This document shows positions 12,311 through 23,881 of a DNA stretch of 64,000 nt, one piece after another. Position numbers and translations under genes: made by a program. The stretch comes from Theobroma cacao (taxonomy: Eukaryota > Streptophyta > Magnoliopsida > Malvales > Malvaceae): the NCBI RefSeq assembly GCF_000208745.1, contig NC_030850.1, positions 8,877,536 to 8,941,535 of the forward strand, in the 5' to 3' direction. Positions within the stretch are counted from its first letter, which is position 1. Each line of letters opens with the position of its first letter. The notes under the pieces are model-generated. The model did not search any database and had not been told where the DNA came from. It saw only the letters and a program-made list of their open reading frames with translations.

Positions 12311-15300
12311 TTATAAAAAAAAGGGGACATGTGGGCTTCGATAGGGATTTTTGATCTTGTATTTCCAGATCGTTATGATTTATTTTCCCTATGCTCCTTT
12401 TACATGAAGGTGATGTTTTGATGGCTTTATTAAATGCGTGCAGGTGTCTTCGGAGTTTTATTTTTGATTTTTTGTTATTTATTCATCCATCGATCAAGTC
12501 ACGATGGCTAGTGAGCTACCAAGATTTTAATATTAAAAAAAAGAGGAAAAAAAAGAAGAAGAAACAAGCAAAAGTGAAGAAAAAGAAACAATCAATAAGA
12601 AAAAAAATAGAAAATGGAAAGAAAAGAAAAATAAAAAAAATGACAAGGAATTGTAAGAATGAAGCATGGTATTAATGCCATAATATTCTTGCTTGATTAG
12701 TGATTTGCTTGCCTCAATTGGGGGGGTACGGGGCTATGATAAGACTTTGAGGGAGGAATTGTGATCATGCACTCGCTTTTAATTCCTCAATATGCATGTG
12801 ACACTAGAGGGAGTTTTGGGTGGGTAGCGAGTGGCTAGAAAATTACCTTTCCTCTCGTTTCCTTGTGTGTTGGTCACAAACTCATTATTAACCACTTGAT
12901 TTCTACTTTGAGGCTCTTCCACTGAGGTTGGTTTTTTTACTTTTTCTTTTTCATAGGAGGATAGGGAAAGAGACAAGAGGGAGGGGTAGGTTAAGTTGTA
13001 TTTAGATTCTCATTAATTGGGCTTTGTATGGATTTTGAGAGTGGACTATTGAAAGCTGATGAGAGATGCTTTTTGTAGATAGTTATTACCATATGATCTT
13101 GATGGCATGGCTTGACCTTGGAGCTCTTGTTTTCGACTCCACTTCATGCATGCTTGTGGCTCATTGGTCCTTAGGAACCATCACAGGGGTTCTGTTTTTG
13201 TTCTCAAGGGGCGGTAGGGATATTGATGGGCAGGGGTCTTTGGATGTTATCTAGGGGGTGTGGTTGTTTGTTTTTGCTTTGGGGGCTATTCTTCTCTTTC
13301 TGTAGAAAGGGGATAAAAAAGGTTGGGGGGGAAAAGTAGTCGCTGGATTGCAGTGCATGGGGGAGAGGAAAGATGGGAAGTGTCCAACAAGTGTGCCTGA
13401 ATGGTGAGAAGAGCTAGGGGGTGTTCCACTTGTTGGTTTTCAATGAGGATTTTGTTGGCTTGCCTGTTGTTTCGATTATCCTCCTTTTTGTTATGGAGTT
13501 GGATGCGTTTCTTTGATCTCCTTGATGTTTGGACTCTACTTTTAGCTCAAGAATTGCTATAGGGAGTTGCTGCATTGGTTTGGTGCGGTTGCTTCCATGC
13601 TAGTTTGTTGCCAGATCATGTTGTCAAAGAGGCTCAGCGCTTGTCGCTTATGTTATGTGGTGTCGACTAATCGTGGCAGCTCCATTTGATTAACACCTAT
13701 TTTGAATTTTTTTTTCATCATTAGGATTTGCATGCTTCTCATAAACCAAGGTTAGTCCTCTCTTTTTGTTTGAGGCATTCCTTTTTGTGCACTACTTTGC
13801 TAATTTTTTGTATAGGGGCAAACAGTCTTTTTCTTTTTTAGTAAACCAAGGTAGGAGTAAGACTCTTGGTCTTTACTGCCAATGACTTTTGCACGGTCTC
13901 TTTTGTAAGTGTACAGATTTCCAATGCCCAGACCATTTTAATGTGTCATGAAAAGTCTATTATAATAAGCAAAAGACTTATAATGACATATAGATCACTC
14001 AAACTAATAAAATCATCTTTAAAAAAAAAACGTGGCAACATGATAATTAATATGATTTTTTTGTATAAAATAAAATAATTTAAATTTTTTTTTAATATTT
14101 AAGCCTATGTATATTAACCTTAATTTACAATGTAAATTCAAAGGCCCAAATATCCTAAAGCATTTTTCTCTCATATGAAGTTTGGACACGGGTCCTTATC
14201 ATGTCCTTTCTCTCATTACACCAAACCCCCTCCCTTACTTGCTTTTCGGATTTCGTTCTTTTTCTTTGACCATATTATCAATTATCAAGAATCGCACTAA
14301 TTATCTTGCTTTATTATCATCATTCATCAAGTTGCAGCTTTGTAATTTGCACCATCCTTGAGATGACGTCTAGAATCATGTGCATGACAATGTCCCTTGC
14401 TGAATGATAACTAGACAAATAAAGCTGACAAGTCTATTCGGTTTCTTTGATAATCAACAATTGTGACGGTTGAATAGGGTCTTTGTTTGTTTTCAGTTAC
14501 CTTCATATATTCAATGCCAAGAAGTAAAGTTTACGGGCTCATAAACATTACAGAAACTTACAATTAGGTTGTCATTTTTTACTTTATTTTGCTTGGCTTT
14601 CATTTTTCCAAGGCATCTAGCAATAATAATTATTAAATCACTCAACATCTAAATATTTTATTTAATGATCATTGTGCGTATATTTCTTTTAAAAATATTG
14701 AAAAGTTGAAATCTTTCGTGTAAAAAAATATATTTGATAAAAACTTATATAATTGAATACTAAATTTTAAAGATCACAATCAATCGCAACAATGAAGAAA
14801 TTAAGTCAAAAAGATCAAGTCACGACGAATTAAATAAATATTTTGATGGGTATATTATTTAAATGTAAATTATGTAGATGTCATTTGCATATATTTAAAT
14901 TGTACGTTTGGAATAATAAAACTTGTTTTATGCGACTGGGGTTTTTGTCAAACCACTGTAGGACACGATGTTCAATTATTCTTTTAGTTTGAAATTTATC
15001 CACCATTTGTTCTGCATTTGATTGAGGATCATTTTTTATATGCATATGCTCATATGAGGTGATACAGGAAATATAAAATTCGTAGAGATTCCAATTTTAG
15101 TGAAATAATTAAATCTCTCTAATTATTGAAATTGACTCTACCATTTCAAGAGTTTAATGAGAGTTTCTTCCTTGGACTAGGAAAGGATTAAAGCCAATTT
15201 TGGAGATTGGTAAAGCGATTGCATTCAATCAAATAATGAAATGAATAAAATTCTCGTATGATATAATTTATTTCAAAATGAAATTGCATGTTCAAAATTA

Positions 15301-16087
15301 TTTATCATCCAGCAAAATTTTGTCTTGATATAATATCATTTTAGAGTTTTGATTGATATTAACAAATTTAAAAAGTATATAAATTCGATTTATTTGAATT
15401 ATTATTATATAAAGATTAAAATACAAAAACTAAAAACATAATTTAGTCTTTCTAAAATAATGTCACGAAGCTGAAGAAATTTTTTATAATTTTATGTCTT
15501 CCTCTGCCATGATTGCCCTAATCTAAGATGGTCAAAGATTTCAAGTTACCACAATATTAAAGCTGCGCAAATCATTTAGTTAGATTCTCAGTTAGGCCCT
15601 TTGAAATGAGAGAATTTTTCTGCTCAAATTCTCCCTAGAAAAATTATTCTTTCTATTCTACCATTGCCCCTAGAATTTTTTAGGCCTTTCATTTTTTGGG
15701 CCAATCAAGTTAGATTTGGGCCTTTGAGAATTTTTGGGCACATAATTGGAATAAACTGATGTTGTGTATTTTGTGTACTTTTTGGGCCCCAAAAAATTCT
15801 CAAAGGCCCACCTTAATTTGTTTATAAATTGGAGTTGTTAAATTGTGTATTTCTATACTATCATTATTTTGTGTAAATTAATAATTATATATGTTTTATT
15901 ATTACTACTACTATTTATTATAATATTTTTTAATTTAAATTTATTATTTTGTTATTATAATATTGTTCTACTAATAATTATTATTTTTGTAAATATTCAA
16001 AAAACAAAAGTGACCCATGGGTCAAAGCAGGTCACCTCGTTCTAGTAAATATAAAACTAATAAATATGGATTTCAGTCCAACGAAAA
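12311..16087. other. Non-coding region downstream of the LINE
   Basis: 12530-12640 is very A-rich (mixed A/G) and may be the decayed LINE tail. 12680-13860 is unusually GT-rich, with a more even base composition than its surroundings. It has no domain-bearing frame and I do not recognise it. 13870-16087 returns to AT-rich intergenic sequence and includes the hairpin at 15717-15810. I see no supportable gene. Confidence 0.5.
15717..15810. repeat. Inverted repeat (hairpin), about 23-bp arms
   Basis: The arm TGGGCCTTTGAGAATTTTTG at the left (15717-15739) pairs with its near-exact reverse complement at 15786-15810. The loop is about 46 nt. Related GGGCC-containing fragments lie just upstream (15587-15700), suggesting a decayed foldback element rather than an isolated hairpin. 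Confidence 0.7.
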
Positions 16088-17184
16088 AAGAATATGGATT
16101 CTTCACTTTTAAAAAGGATTTGAAATCCACACTATGTTAAACGGACATGTCGCAGTCGCATTTGAAAGAGGGTATGACGTGGCTTTTTAAATGAGAGCAG
16201 GTGCTTAAGCTTAAGTGGAGTGGCAAAGGAAAAGGAAAAATATTAGCCGTAGGCAGTAGCAAACCTTCGCGTCTCCGTTGACTCCAATAGCCATCAGATC
16301 TACTCATTCTGGCTGCAACACTCTCCCATCAACATTGAAATTGGAGCTTCAAGCCACCACTGAAATAATCAAGTAATTTATTCATTTAGTAGGATTTGCC
16401 GTAATCCGCATGCATAGATACCAACTTGTAGATGACCTGTTTGAGAAATTGTCCACAAGAATGTTACTCTTAAATAATCATTTTATCCAATACAATGCAC
16501 TACACAAATAATCGTTAGGATTCGGTGCATATTTCCCTGATGCTATGGCTTCTACTTGAACAGACACATTTAAGAGAGGAAGACTCTAGGTTGCCTGAAC
16601 CTTTTAGAATGATATATACAATGGTTCTGCCTAGCAAAGTATGTACTTTCTTTGTTATCCACTTCCATCCTTTCTTTCTCACATTATTTTTCTTTTTTTC
16701 GTAAAATTAGAAAAATAGGAAAACATCTTTGCTCTGAATGTTTTTGCAATATGATGCTACAGCTATTTTGGGTTTTTGAGAGCAAAGGAGCTTGAGCAGA
16801 TTCTTTTGTAATGCTCTGTTTACTGCTTTAATCAAGTTTACTGATCATTGATAAAATCAGCAAAGTAATGATAGAACCAGTAGAAGAATGAAGGAAAGGT
16901 CAATAGACAATTGAGAGAAAAATGATTTCTCATTACTGAATTAGTTAATACAAGGGGTATTTATACAAGCAACTAACTAACATTGAAGATAACTAACAAC
17001 TAACCTTTAACTAATTACATCAACATGGTAAAAGTAACTAGAAAAATAATAAGATAGTAAAAACACACTCTAAGCTTATAATAAAATTACAAGTGTCCTA
17101 CTTCTTCCAAGACTTTACAGATGAATAATCTTCTGATACTATGTTTTTCAGTACGGTTAGTAGCTCAACCTTCTTTAAATAACA
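16088..17184 (+). repeat. Left arm of a 1.1-kb inverted repeat
   Basis: This segment is the reverse complement of 21046-22144 with scattered differences and small indels. It has two parts. 16088-16840 is a non-transposon-looking sequence I call segment X. 16841-17184 is an LTR of the copia element. Segment X looks like the 5' region of a gene: a pyrimidine-rich leader, then a possible donor site (GTAATTTATTC) near 16370, but no coding sequence I can recognise. Part of segment X (about 190 bp) occurs a third time at 25190-25376, next to a dihydroorotase exon copy. Confidence 0.85.
16841..17184 (-). repeat. Copia 3' LTR
   Basis: Read on the minus strand, this begins TGTTATTTAAAGAAGG and ends TTTTATCAATGATCA, so it has TG...CA termini. 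It contains a TATA-like GTATAAATACC promoter motif in the middle. A polypurine tract (AAGGGGGAG) lies about 15-20 bp upstream on the minus strand, near 17200, as expected before a 3' LTR. The length is about 344 bp. Confidence 0.7.
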
Positions 17185-17431
17185 TCTATAGCTTCTAGTA
17201 CTCCCCCTTAAGATGAATTGTGTATGTTATGCACATTCATCTTGTTGAGGAGTCTCTGGAAAACTTTTAGTTGCAAAGCCTTTGTGAGTATACCTATAAC
17301 CTGTAATGTTGTCGAGACATGAATAGGGCTAATCAATCTAGATTTTACCTTATCACGAATGAAATAAACATCCATCTCAATATGCTTTGTTCGCTCATGT
17401 AAAATTGGATTTTACATAAATGAATAGCTGA

Positions 17432-18777
17432 TTAGCTGTCTGTGTAGAGCATTATGGATGTAGAATGTTCAATGCCAAAATCTGAGAGTAAATATTTCAT
17501 CCACATTACTTCACAACAAGTTACAGCCATAGAATGATACTCTGCTTCTGCAAAACTCCTAGCAACAACTGATTGCTTTTTAGACTTCCAGCTTACTAGT
17601 GACTCACCAATAAAAATGCAAAATCCTATTATTGATCTTCGTGTATTTGGACAACCAGCCCAATCACTATCTGAATATGCAATCAGTTGTAAATCTGATT
17701 TTAAGTTTAAAAGAATTCCTTGTCTTGGTGAATTTTTTAAGTACTTTAATATTCTATAGGCTACCACGAGATGAATATGCCTTGGTTTATCCATAAATTG
17801 AGAAAGTGTTTGAACAGTATAAGAGATACCTGGCCTTATGAAGGTTAAGTACAATAGCTTCCCAATGAGTTGTCGATAAACAGTAGCATTTGTTAACTTT
17901 TCTTCATTAGTTGCCTTTTCTAGTTTATGATTATATTCTATAGGTGTTGACACTAGCTTTGCACCCAGAAAATCATGCTCATCCAAGATATTTAAAACAT
18001 ATTTCCTTTGATAAATGAAATCCCTTCTGCTGATCTAGCCACTTTCAATCCTAGGAAATATTTTACTTCTCCAAGGTGCTTCAATTTGAAGTGAGAACTC
18101 GGGTATTCTTTAACATTGTTTGCCAATTGAGAAGAGCTAGTGCCAGTGACTATGTCATCAACATAAACAAGAAGGGCTATGAATTCACCATTTTTTGTAT
18201 TCATGGTAAACAATGAATAATCTGATAAAGACTATTTAAAACCATATTGTATCAAGGCTACTGTAAACTTTACATTCCACTGTCTTGAAGCTTATTTTAA
18301 ACCATACAAAGACCTATGTAGTCTGCACACAAGCTTTGTATTAGGTGGATACTCCCCCTGGAATTGTTAACCCTATGGTAAGGACATATACACGTCTTCA
18401 TCAAGATCACCATTGAGAAAAGAATTATTGATATATAGCTGAGTTGAACACCATCCTTTAGCAGTTGCTAAGGCTAGAAAAACTCTGACAGTAGATTGCC
18501 TTGCAACAGGACTAAATGTCTCCTGATAATCAAAACCCTCAACTCGACTATAACCTTTGGCAACCAAGCGAGCTTTGAACCTTTCCATAGGACCATCTGC
18601 TTTCATTTTAGTCTTATAAACCCATTTATGGCCAATGGCATGAGAATCAATAAGTAAAGGAACTGTGCTCCATGTGCCACTATTCTCTAGAGCTACTAGT
18701 TCAACAACCATAGCCTCTCTCCAATAAGCATGTTTAATAGCTTGATGATAAGTACTAGGTCCATGAATATGTGACAA
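17432..18777 (-). pseudogene. Copia reverse transcriptase and RNase H remnant
   Basis: 18777-18373 encodes the N-terminal palm/fingers, with an [20 protein letters not shown] block and a [20 protein letters not shown] block. 18213-17992 carries LLVYVDDIV, the catalytic YVDD pair of Asp residues. 17986-17432 carries connection and RNase H motifs (YSDSDWAGCPNTRRS, SFAEAEYHSMAVTCCE). These are three separate open pieces broken by stops between and after them. In an active element this enzyme copies genomic RNA into DNA. Here it cannot be made as one protein. Confidence 0.9.
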
Positions 18778-19185
18778 TAAGGCAGTAAAAGCTTTATGTG
18801 CAAGAGATAAATGAGTAGCAGATAAGAAATGAGTAATTGGATGTGAAATGACATAATTAGAAGAGCTAGGAATATCAACATCATAAGCTTCAAGATATTT
18901 AGATAGTTTTCTATGTTTGTCACTTCTCCTAGGTGGAATAGATGTAACAGGAATGGAAATATTGTCAGGAAGGCTTGAATCAAAAAAGTCAACTACAGGG
19001 TCAACATTATGCTAGAAACAGACTATTCATTAGAATTTAGAACAAAATCAGTTGAATTGGATGTTCCTGAGCTATCTGAAGAATTAGAAGATTGAAGTGA
19101 AGGTGTAGAAACAAATGCAGTTGTAGAGGATGGAAATGAGTAGGTACAGCATAAAAAAAAAATCAAAATCTATGTCATGCACATG

Positions 19186-20100
19186 TTATATTTGATAAAA
19201 TGCATGATCATAGGAATTGGTACCAAATGATTGAAATGGAAACACATGTTCATGGAAAACGACATTCTTAGATATTCGAACCTTGTTGGCAAGAAGACCA
19301 TAAACCTTATAACCTTTGACACCATTAGGATAGCCTAAAAATATACATTTACTAGCCCTTGGATCAAATTTCTTTCTATGTTGACTAAGAGTAGAAACAA
19401 AACATAAGCTGCCAAAAACTCTACGACAAGCATAAAGAGGTTTCCTATAAAGATGCTTATATGCAGTAAAATTATTGAGAATTTTACTTGGCATTCTATT
19501 AATAATATGGATGGCAGTAAGAATAGCATGTCCCCAAAAATGAAAAGGAACATGAGATTGATGTATTAAAGCTCTAATTACTACTAAAATATGCTGATAC
19601 TTTTTTTCAACCCTACCATTTTGTTAAAAAGTTTCAACACAAGTTAGATGATGAACAATACCTGTCCTAGCATAGAATTCAATAAGATCAAACTCTTTAC
19701 CATTGCCTGTCCTTAAAACTTTGATACAAGTATTAAACTGAGTTTTGACAAAATTATAGAAGTTAAAAATGATGGTTGAAAGATTTGACTTACATTTAAT
19801 CAAAAACACCCATGCAAAACGTGTAAAATCACCCATAAGAGTAAGAAAATACCTTTGATTAGAAATAGTAGGTATCTTATAAAGACCCCATATATCAGCA
19901 TGTACAATTTCAAAAGGATTAACAATATTTTGTACATAAATAGGAAATGGAATTTTTCTTTGTTTAGCCCTAGGACAAACTTCATAAATCAAGTTTTTTG
20001 AAATTTAAACTTCTAAACAGTGCTCATGAATTACATTTATTTTTTCTGAAGGTGCAAGACCTAATCTAAAATGCCACCAACCAAAGTTGAGAGGTGTAAC
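19186..20100 (-). pseudogene. Copia integrase remnant
   Basis: Read 3' to 5' on the plus strand, the pre-integrase motif WWHFRLGLAPSEK lies near 20070 (normally WHxRLGH). The rve core (NPFEIVHADIWGLY, DFTRFAWVFLIKCKS, VLRTGNGKEF) lies at about 19990-19630. The post-core [12 protein letters not shown] segment lies at 19494-19186. The second Asp position of the DDE triad has become Asn (TGNGKEF, normally DNGxEF). In-frame stops are also present. Confidence 0.85.
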
Positions 20101-20250
20101 TATGCTACTAAAAACTGAAGACATATTGACAGATTCAATGATTTTATTGAAACTATATTTGGACAGATCTTGCTCATCTTCATTAAGTTGCATGAAGTAT
20201 AAGCCTGTAATGATTGTAGCTACCTCAGTCACCTTACATGAATTCAGATC

Positions 20251-21045
20251 CTAAACAACACATATTTCATCAGTAAACCAGACACAATTTGTCTTTGAAC
20301 TAGTAAGTTTACTCACAAAAAGGGGATTAAACTCAAAGCTAGGAACACATAAGACATTATTCAAGATAAGAGATGAAGTAAGTTTGACAATCTTAATATG
20401 AGAAACTAAAGCTCTAGCCTTATTTGGAAGTTGCACAAAACAATTAAACACAAGTTTAGCAAAAACAAAATTGTTCATAGAATAAGAAATATGATCTGTT
20501 GTCCCCATATCAACTATCCAAGAATTATGTTTAATCATGAAAGTATTCATATTTCGATATTTGGATGGAAAGTTATTAGAATTACTGAAACAAGTGAGAC
20601 CAAAAATGATACTTGCAAATGCAGAATTAACTAGAAATGTTTGCTTTGTTGAGTAGTAGTAGGATTTTCCTTACCATCATCAATGTTAATATCATTCTCA
20701 TTTAAGAGACTCATCAACTTACTAACTTGCTACTTAATGAGTGACATTTGGAACATGGTACTATTTCCAAAAACCTCATCATTCTATGCAGGTTGTTTCC
20801 CCTCAATGACAGATTGTTTACCCTCAATGAGTGAAACATTATTCACCTACTTGTCTCTCATGTATGCATTTTTCCCTTTATGGAACTTGAAATCATTAGA
20901 AAAACCTATCAACCTATAACATTTTTCCTTTGAGTGGCCTTTCTTATTGCAATGAGAACAAATGACATCTTTCTAGAATCTCTTTTTGTCATCTGTTACA
21001 ACTGCCATAGCAAAAGAATTTAACATTGGTTGACCTCAAGTACAT
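20251..21045 (-). pseudogene. Copia gag zinc knuckle and protease-like remnant
   Basis: Near 20990-20950 the minus strand reads CSHCNKKGHSKEKC, a perfect CX2CX4HX4C zinc knuckle of retroelement Gag. The stretch 20550-20251 encodes WIVDMGTTDHIS, the copia protease active-site block (usually WIVDSGATDH), with Ser changed to Met and Ala to Thr. The N-terminal part of gag is absent where the sequence joins the inverted LTR. Confidence 0.8.
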
Positions 21046-22144
21046 ATGTTATTTGAAAAAGGTTGAGCTACTGACTATAATTGAAGAACAAAATATCATA
21101 AGACTATTCATCTGTAAAGTCTAGGAAGAAGCAGGACACGTGTAATTTTATTTTAAGCTTAGAGTGCGTTTTTACTATCTTACTATTTTACTAGTTCCTT
21201 TTACCATGCTAATGTAATTAGTAAAAGTTAATTGTCAGTTATCTTTAATGTTAGTTAGTAGCTTGTATAAATACCCCTTGTAATAACTAATTCAAAAATG
21301 AGAAATCATTTTTCTCTCAATTGTCTCTCGACCTTTCCTTCATTCTTTTACTGGTTTTATCATTACTTTGTTGATTTTATCAATGATCCGTAAACCTAAT
21401 TAAAGCAACAAACATAGCATTACAAAAGAATCTGCTTAAGCTCCTTCGCTCTCAAAAACCCAAAATTGTAGCATCAGATTGCAAAAACATTCAAAGCAAA
21501 TATGTTTTCCTATTTTTCTAATTTTATGGAAAAAAGGAAAAATAATGTGAGAAGAAAGAAAGGATGGAAGTGGATAACAAAGAAGGTACCTACTTAGCTA
21601 AGAAGAACCAACATATTTATCATTCTAGAAGATTCAAGCAACCTAGAGTCCCCCTCTCTCAGATGTGTCTGTTCAAGTAGAAGCCATAGCATCAGGGAAA
21701 TATGCACTGAATCCTAACGATTATTTGTGTAGTGCATTGTATTGGATAAAATGATTATTTGAGAGTAACATTCTTATGGACAATTTCTTAAACAGGTCAT
21801 CTACAAGTTGGTATCTATGCATGCGGATTGCAACAAATCTTACTAAATGAATAAATTACCTGATTATTTCAGTGGTGGCTCGAAGCTCCAAATTCGATGT
21901 TGATAGGAGAGTGCTGTAGCTAGAATGAGTAGATCCGATGGCTACTAGAGTCAATGGAGACGCGAAGGTTTGCTACTGCCTACGGCTCATAGTTTTCCTT
22001 TTCTTTTGCCACTCCACTTAAACTTAAGCACCTGTTCTCGCTTAAAAAGCTATGTCATACCTTCCTTCAAATGCGATTGCGACATGTCCGCTCAACATAA
22101 CGTGGATTTCAAATCCTTTTTAAAAGTGAAGAATCCATATTCTT
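21046..22144 (-). repeat. Right arm of the 1.1-kb inverted repeat (LTR plus segment X)
   Basis: This segment is the reverse complement of 16088-17184. 21046-21388 is an LTR copy that faces the opposite way to the left LTR, which does not happen in a normal insertion. 21389-22144 is segment X. Unlike the left arm, this arm continues without a break into the dihydroorotase 3' region (copy A), so segment X probably lay downstream of a dihydroorotase gene at some earlier time. Confidence 0.85.
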
Positions 22145-22161
22145 AAAATTCCACTAGAAAT

Positions 22162-22832
22162 ATTCTCTTAAAAAGATTAAATCACCTCTCGTGGGATAAG
22201 ATTATATGAGTAGAGATTCTTAGTCCAAGCTTTGGTGCTCTACTTTTTTTTTCAATAACAACAAGTAAGTTTTTTCCCACTACCTAGGATTGACTTCATA
22301 AATCAAATTTCTCAAGAATACTCTACTATTTATCCAAATAAATAAAAGGAAAAAAGGGTAAAGATAGAATCAAGAAAAGCATGATTGTCATTCAAGTGTT
22401 TCACCTGCAGACATAGGGATGATATCACCAAACAAAAATGAGAATAACTCAGGAACCTTCAATGAAGTCTTTATCAATTTAATCTTCAAGGCATTCCTTG
22501 GTAGACCATAAAAGTTTGGTCCATTGAAGTTTGTAAATGCTTCTAATTTATCAAGTGCACCCACCTAAAATAAACAAGAAATGACTTGAGGTAGATAAAT
22601 TTGAAATGGAAATGTTCAGCTATTTGAGTATTCAATCATCCAGAAGAAAGTCTTGTATAGATTAACACCAAGAAGTAATAATTGAACTGAAAACAACTGC
22701 ATTATCCACTTGTCTAACTGATTATAAAATACAATTTAGAGAACAAGAAAAGGCTATGTCAATAGGGATCTATGAGCTATTTCAACTTACACTTTTGAAA
22801 AATGAAAGCAGCAATATATTATAGTGCCCTAC
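22162..22832 (-). repeat. Duplicated dihydroorotase 3' segment, copy A
   Basis: This matches the functional locus at about 26914-27578 in the same orientation, from part of the last intron through the terminal exon and 3' flank. It ends exactly at ATAGTGCCCTAC, where an LTR begins (22834). About 770 bp of this region plus segment X (21977-22738) is also the reverse complement of 24611-25376. Confidence 0.9.
22370..22564 (-). pseudogene. Dihydroorotase terminal exon, copy A (truncated)
   Basis: This equals the last coding exon of the gene at 27118-32238. The splice acceptor AG is kept at 22566-22565. The product reads GALDKLEAF then NFYGLPRN and [11 protein letters not shown], but the Trp codon six codons before the normal stop is TGA, so the reading frame ends early at 22388. 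Several substitutions separate it from the functional exon. No upstream exons are present, so it is a gene fragment. Confidence 0.9.
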
Positions 22833-22833
22833 T

Positions 22834-23881
22834 TGTTGGTCCTAAATAAATGGCTAGAGGGGAGGGTGAATAATACTTTTTGGCTCTTGGTAAGATGAAA
22901 AACTAAATTGAAAAGCAATGAAAATAAAAACAGAGTAGACAATGCACAGGAACTATGGTTCAGTCCAAGACCTACATCCACTACCTTGATTATCCAACCA
23001 AGGATTTTTTAAACTAATCCATTATGAATGGTGAAATTCACAAGCTTTCACTCAATTTTACAATGGTTTTACCAAGCTTAGCCAAAACCTTTCACAATAG
23101 TTTTTACCGGGATCAACTAAAACCCAACACTTAACTTTTCAAAGTTAAGTTAGAACCTATACCTAATCAAACAATCCTAGTTTGAATCAATCCCTTAGAG
23201 TGACTTGCTCACTCTAAGAATACAAAGAGAGAAGTGATGAGAGTGTACCTATTATCACAAGGTTGATCTAAGTGGTACCAAGTGAAGTGCAATTCACAAT
23301 TATAAAGATAGGAGTTGAGTGCAGTAAATGAGCAACAAGTGTTTTCTAGTTTTTCAGCTCTTTTGTGTGTTCTTGGAAGCCTTCAATACATTTTTAGCCA
23401 TTGGAACCCTCTTTTATACTTGAAAAATCAACTCTAATGTGAGTTAGACAGTTTTTGATCGTTGGGAATAGTTTGGTAGCAATTATGGCCGTTAATCTGT
23501 CTTCTAGTGCACAATTCAAAATTTCTGACAGAATGCTCTTAGTCAACTAAGTTGTCCTTGTCTTCTGATCCCAATTTTTGGCAGTGTGCACTTAGTCGAC
23601 TAACTCATTCCTTGGTCGACTAAGTTGGTTCTGTTTCTCAACACTCTTCAGCCCAACGACTTTTGATTTAAATCTTAGCTGACTAACTCTTCATTAATCG
23701 ATTAAGGGGCTTCTGTCTTGTTGATCAATTGTGACTTCCTTATTCCTATGCTCTTTGATATGTGCATTTGAATGATTGATTAGTTATTACATACAATATT
23801 TGTCTTGCACACTCAAATGGAGATATTAGACACAAATGAATGAGAATGTTTTATTATCATCAAAAACTAATGGAGCCAACA
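22834..23881 (-). repeat. LTR of a second retroelement, about 1.05 kb
   Basis: The termini are TGTTGGTCC on the left and GGAGCCAACA on the right, a perfect TGTTGG/CCAACA pair. On the minus strand, CATCATCAAAAAAGGAGAG lies immediately upstream (23900-23884), which looks like the polypurine tract that precedes a 3' LTR. The element therefore also lies on the minus strand. The LTR contains several TNGTCRACTAA-type motifs at 23530-23700. It sits exactly at the end of dihydroorotase copy A. Confidence 0.65.

Larger units (their letters stand above)
17185..21045 (-). mobile_element. Ty1-copia retrotransposon internal region, defective
   Basis: On the minus strand the order is gag zinc knuckle, protease-like region, integrase, reverse transcriptase and RNase H. 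Integrase before reverse transcriptase is the diagnostic Ty1-copia order. Stops and frameshifts interrupt all parts. The N-terminal two thirds of gag, the primer-binding site and a correctly oriented 5' LTR are missing: upstream of the zinc knuckle the sequence runs directly into an inverted LTR at about 21045. The element cannot move on its own. Confidence 0.9.

Noticed and set aside
5058..14110. LINE inserted into the middle of a foldback element (AGGCTTAAATATG near 5058 and AATATTTAAGCC near 14093)
   Set aside because: Only the extreme ends look complementary. Internal sequence does not pair and no target-site duplication was found.
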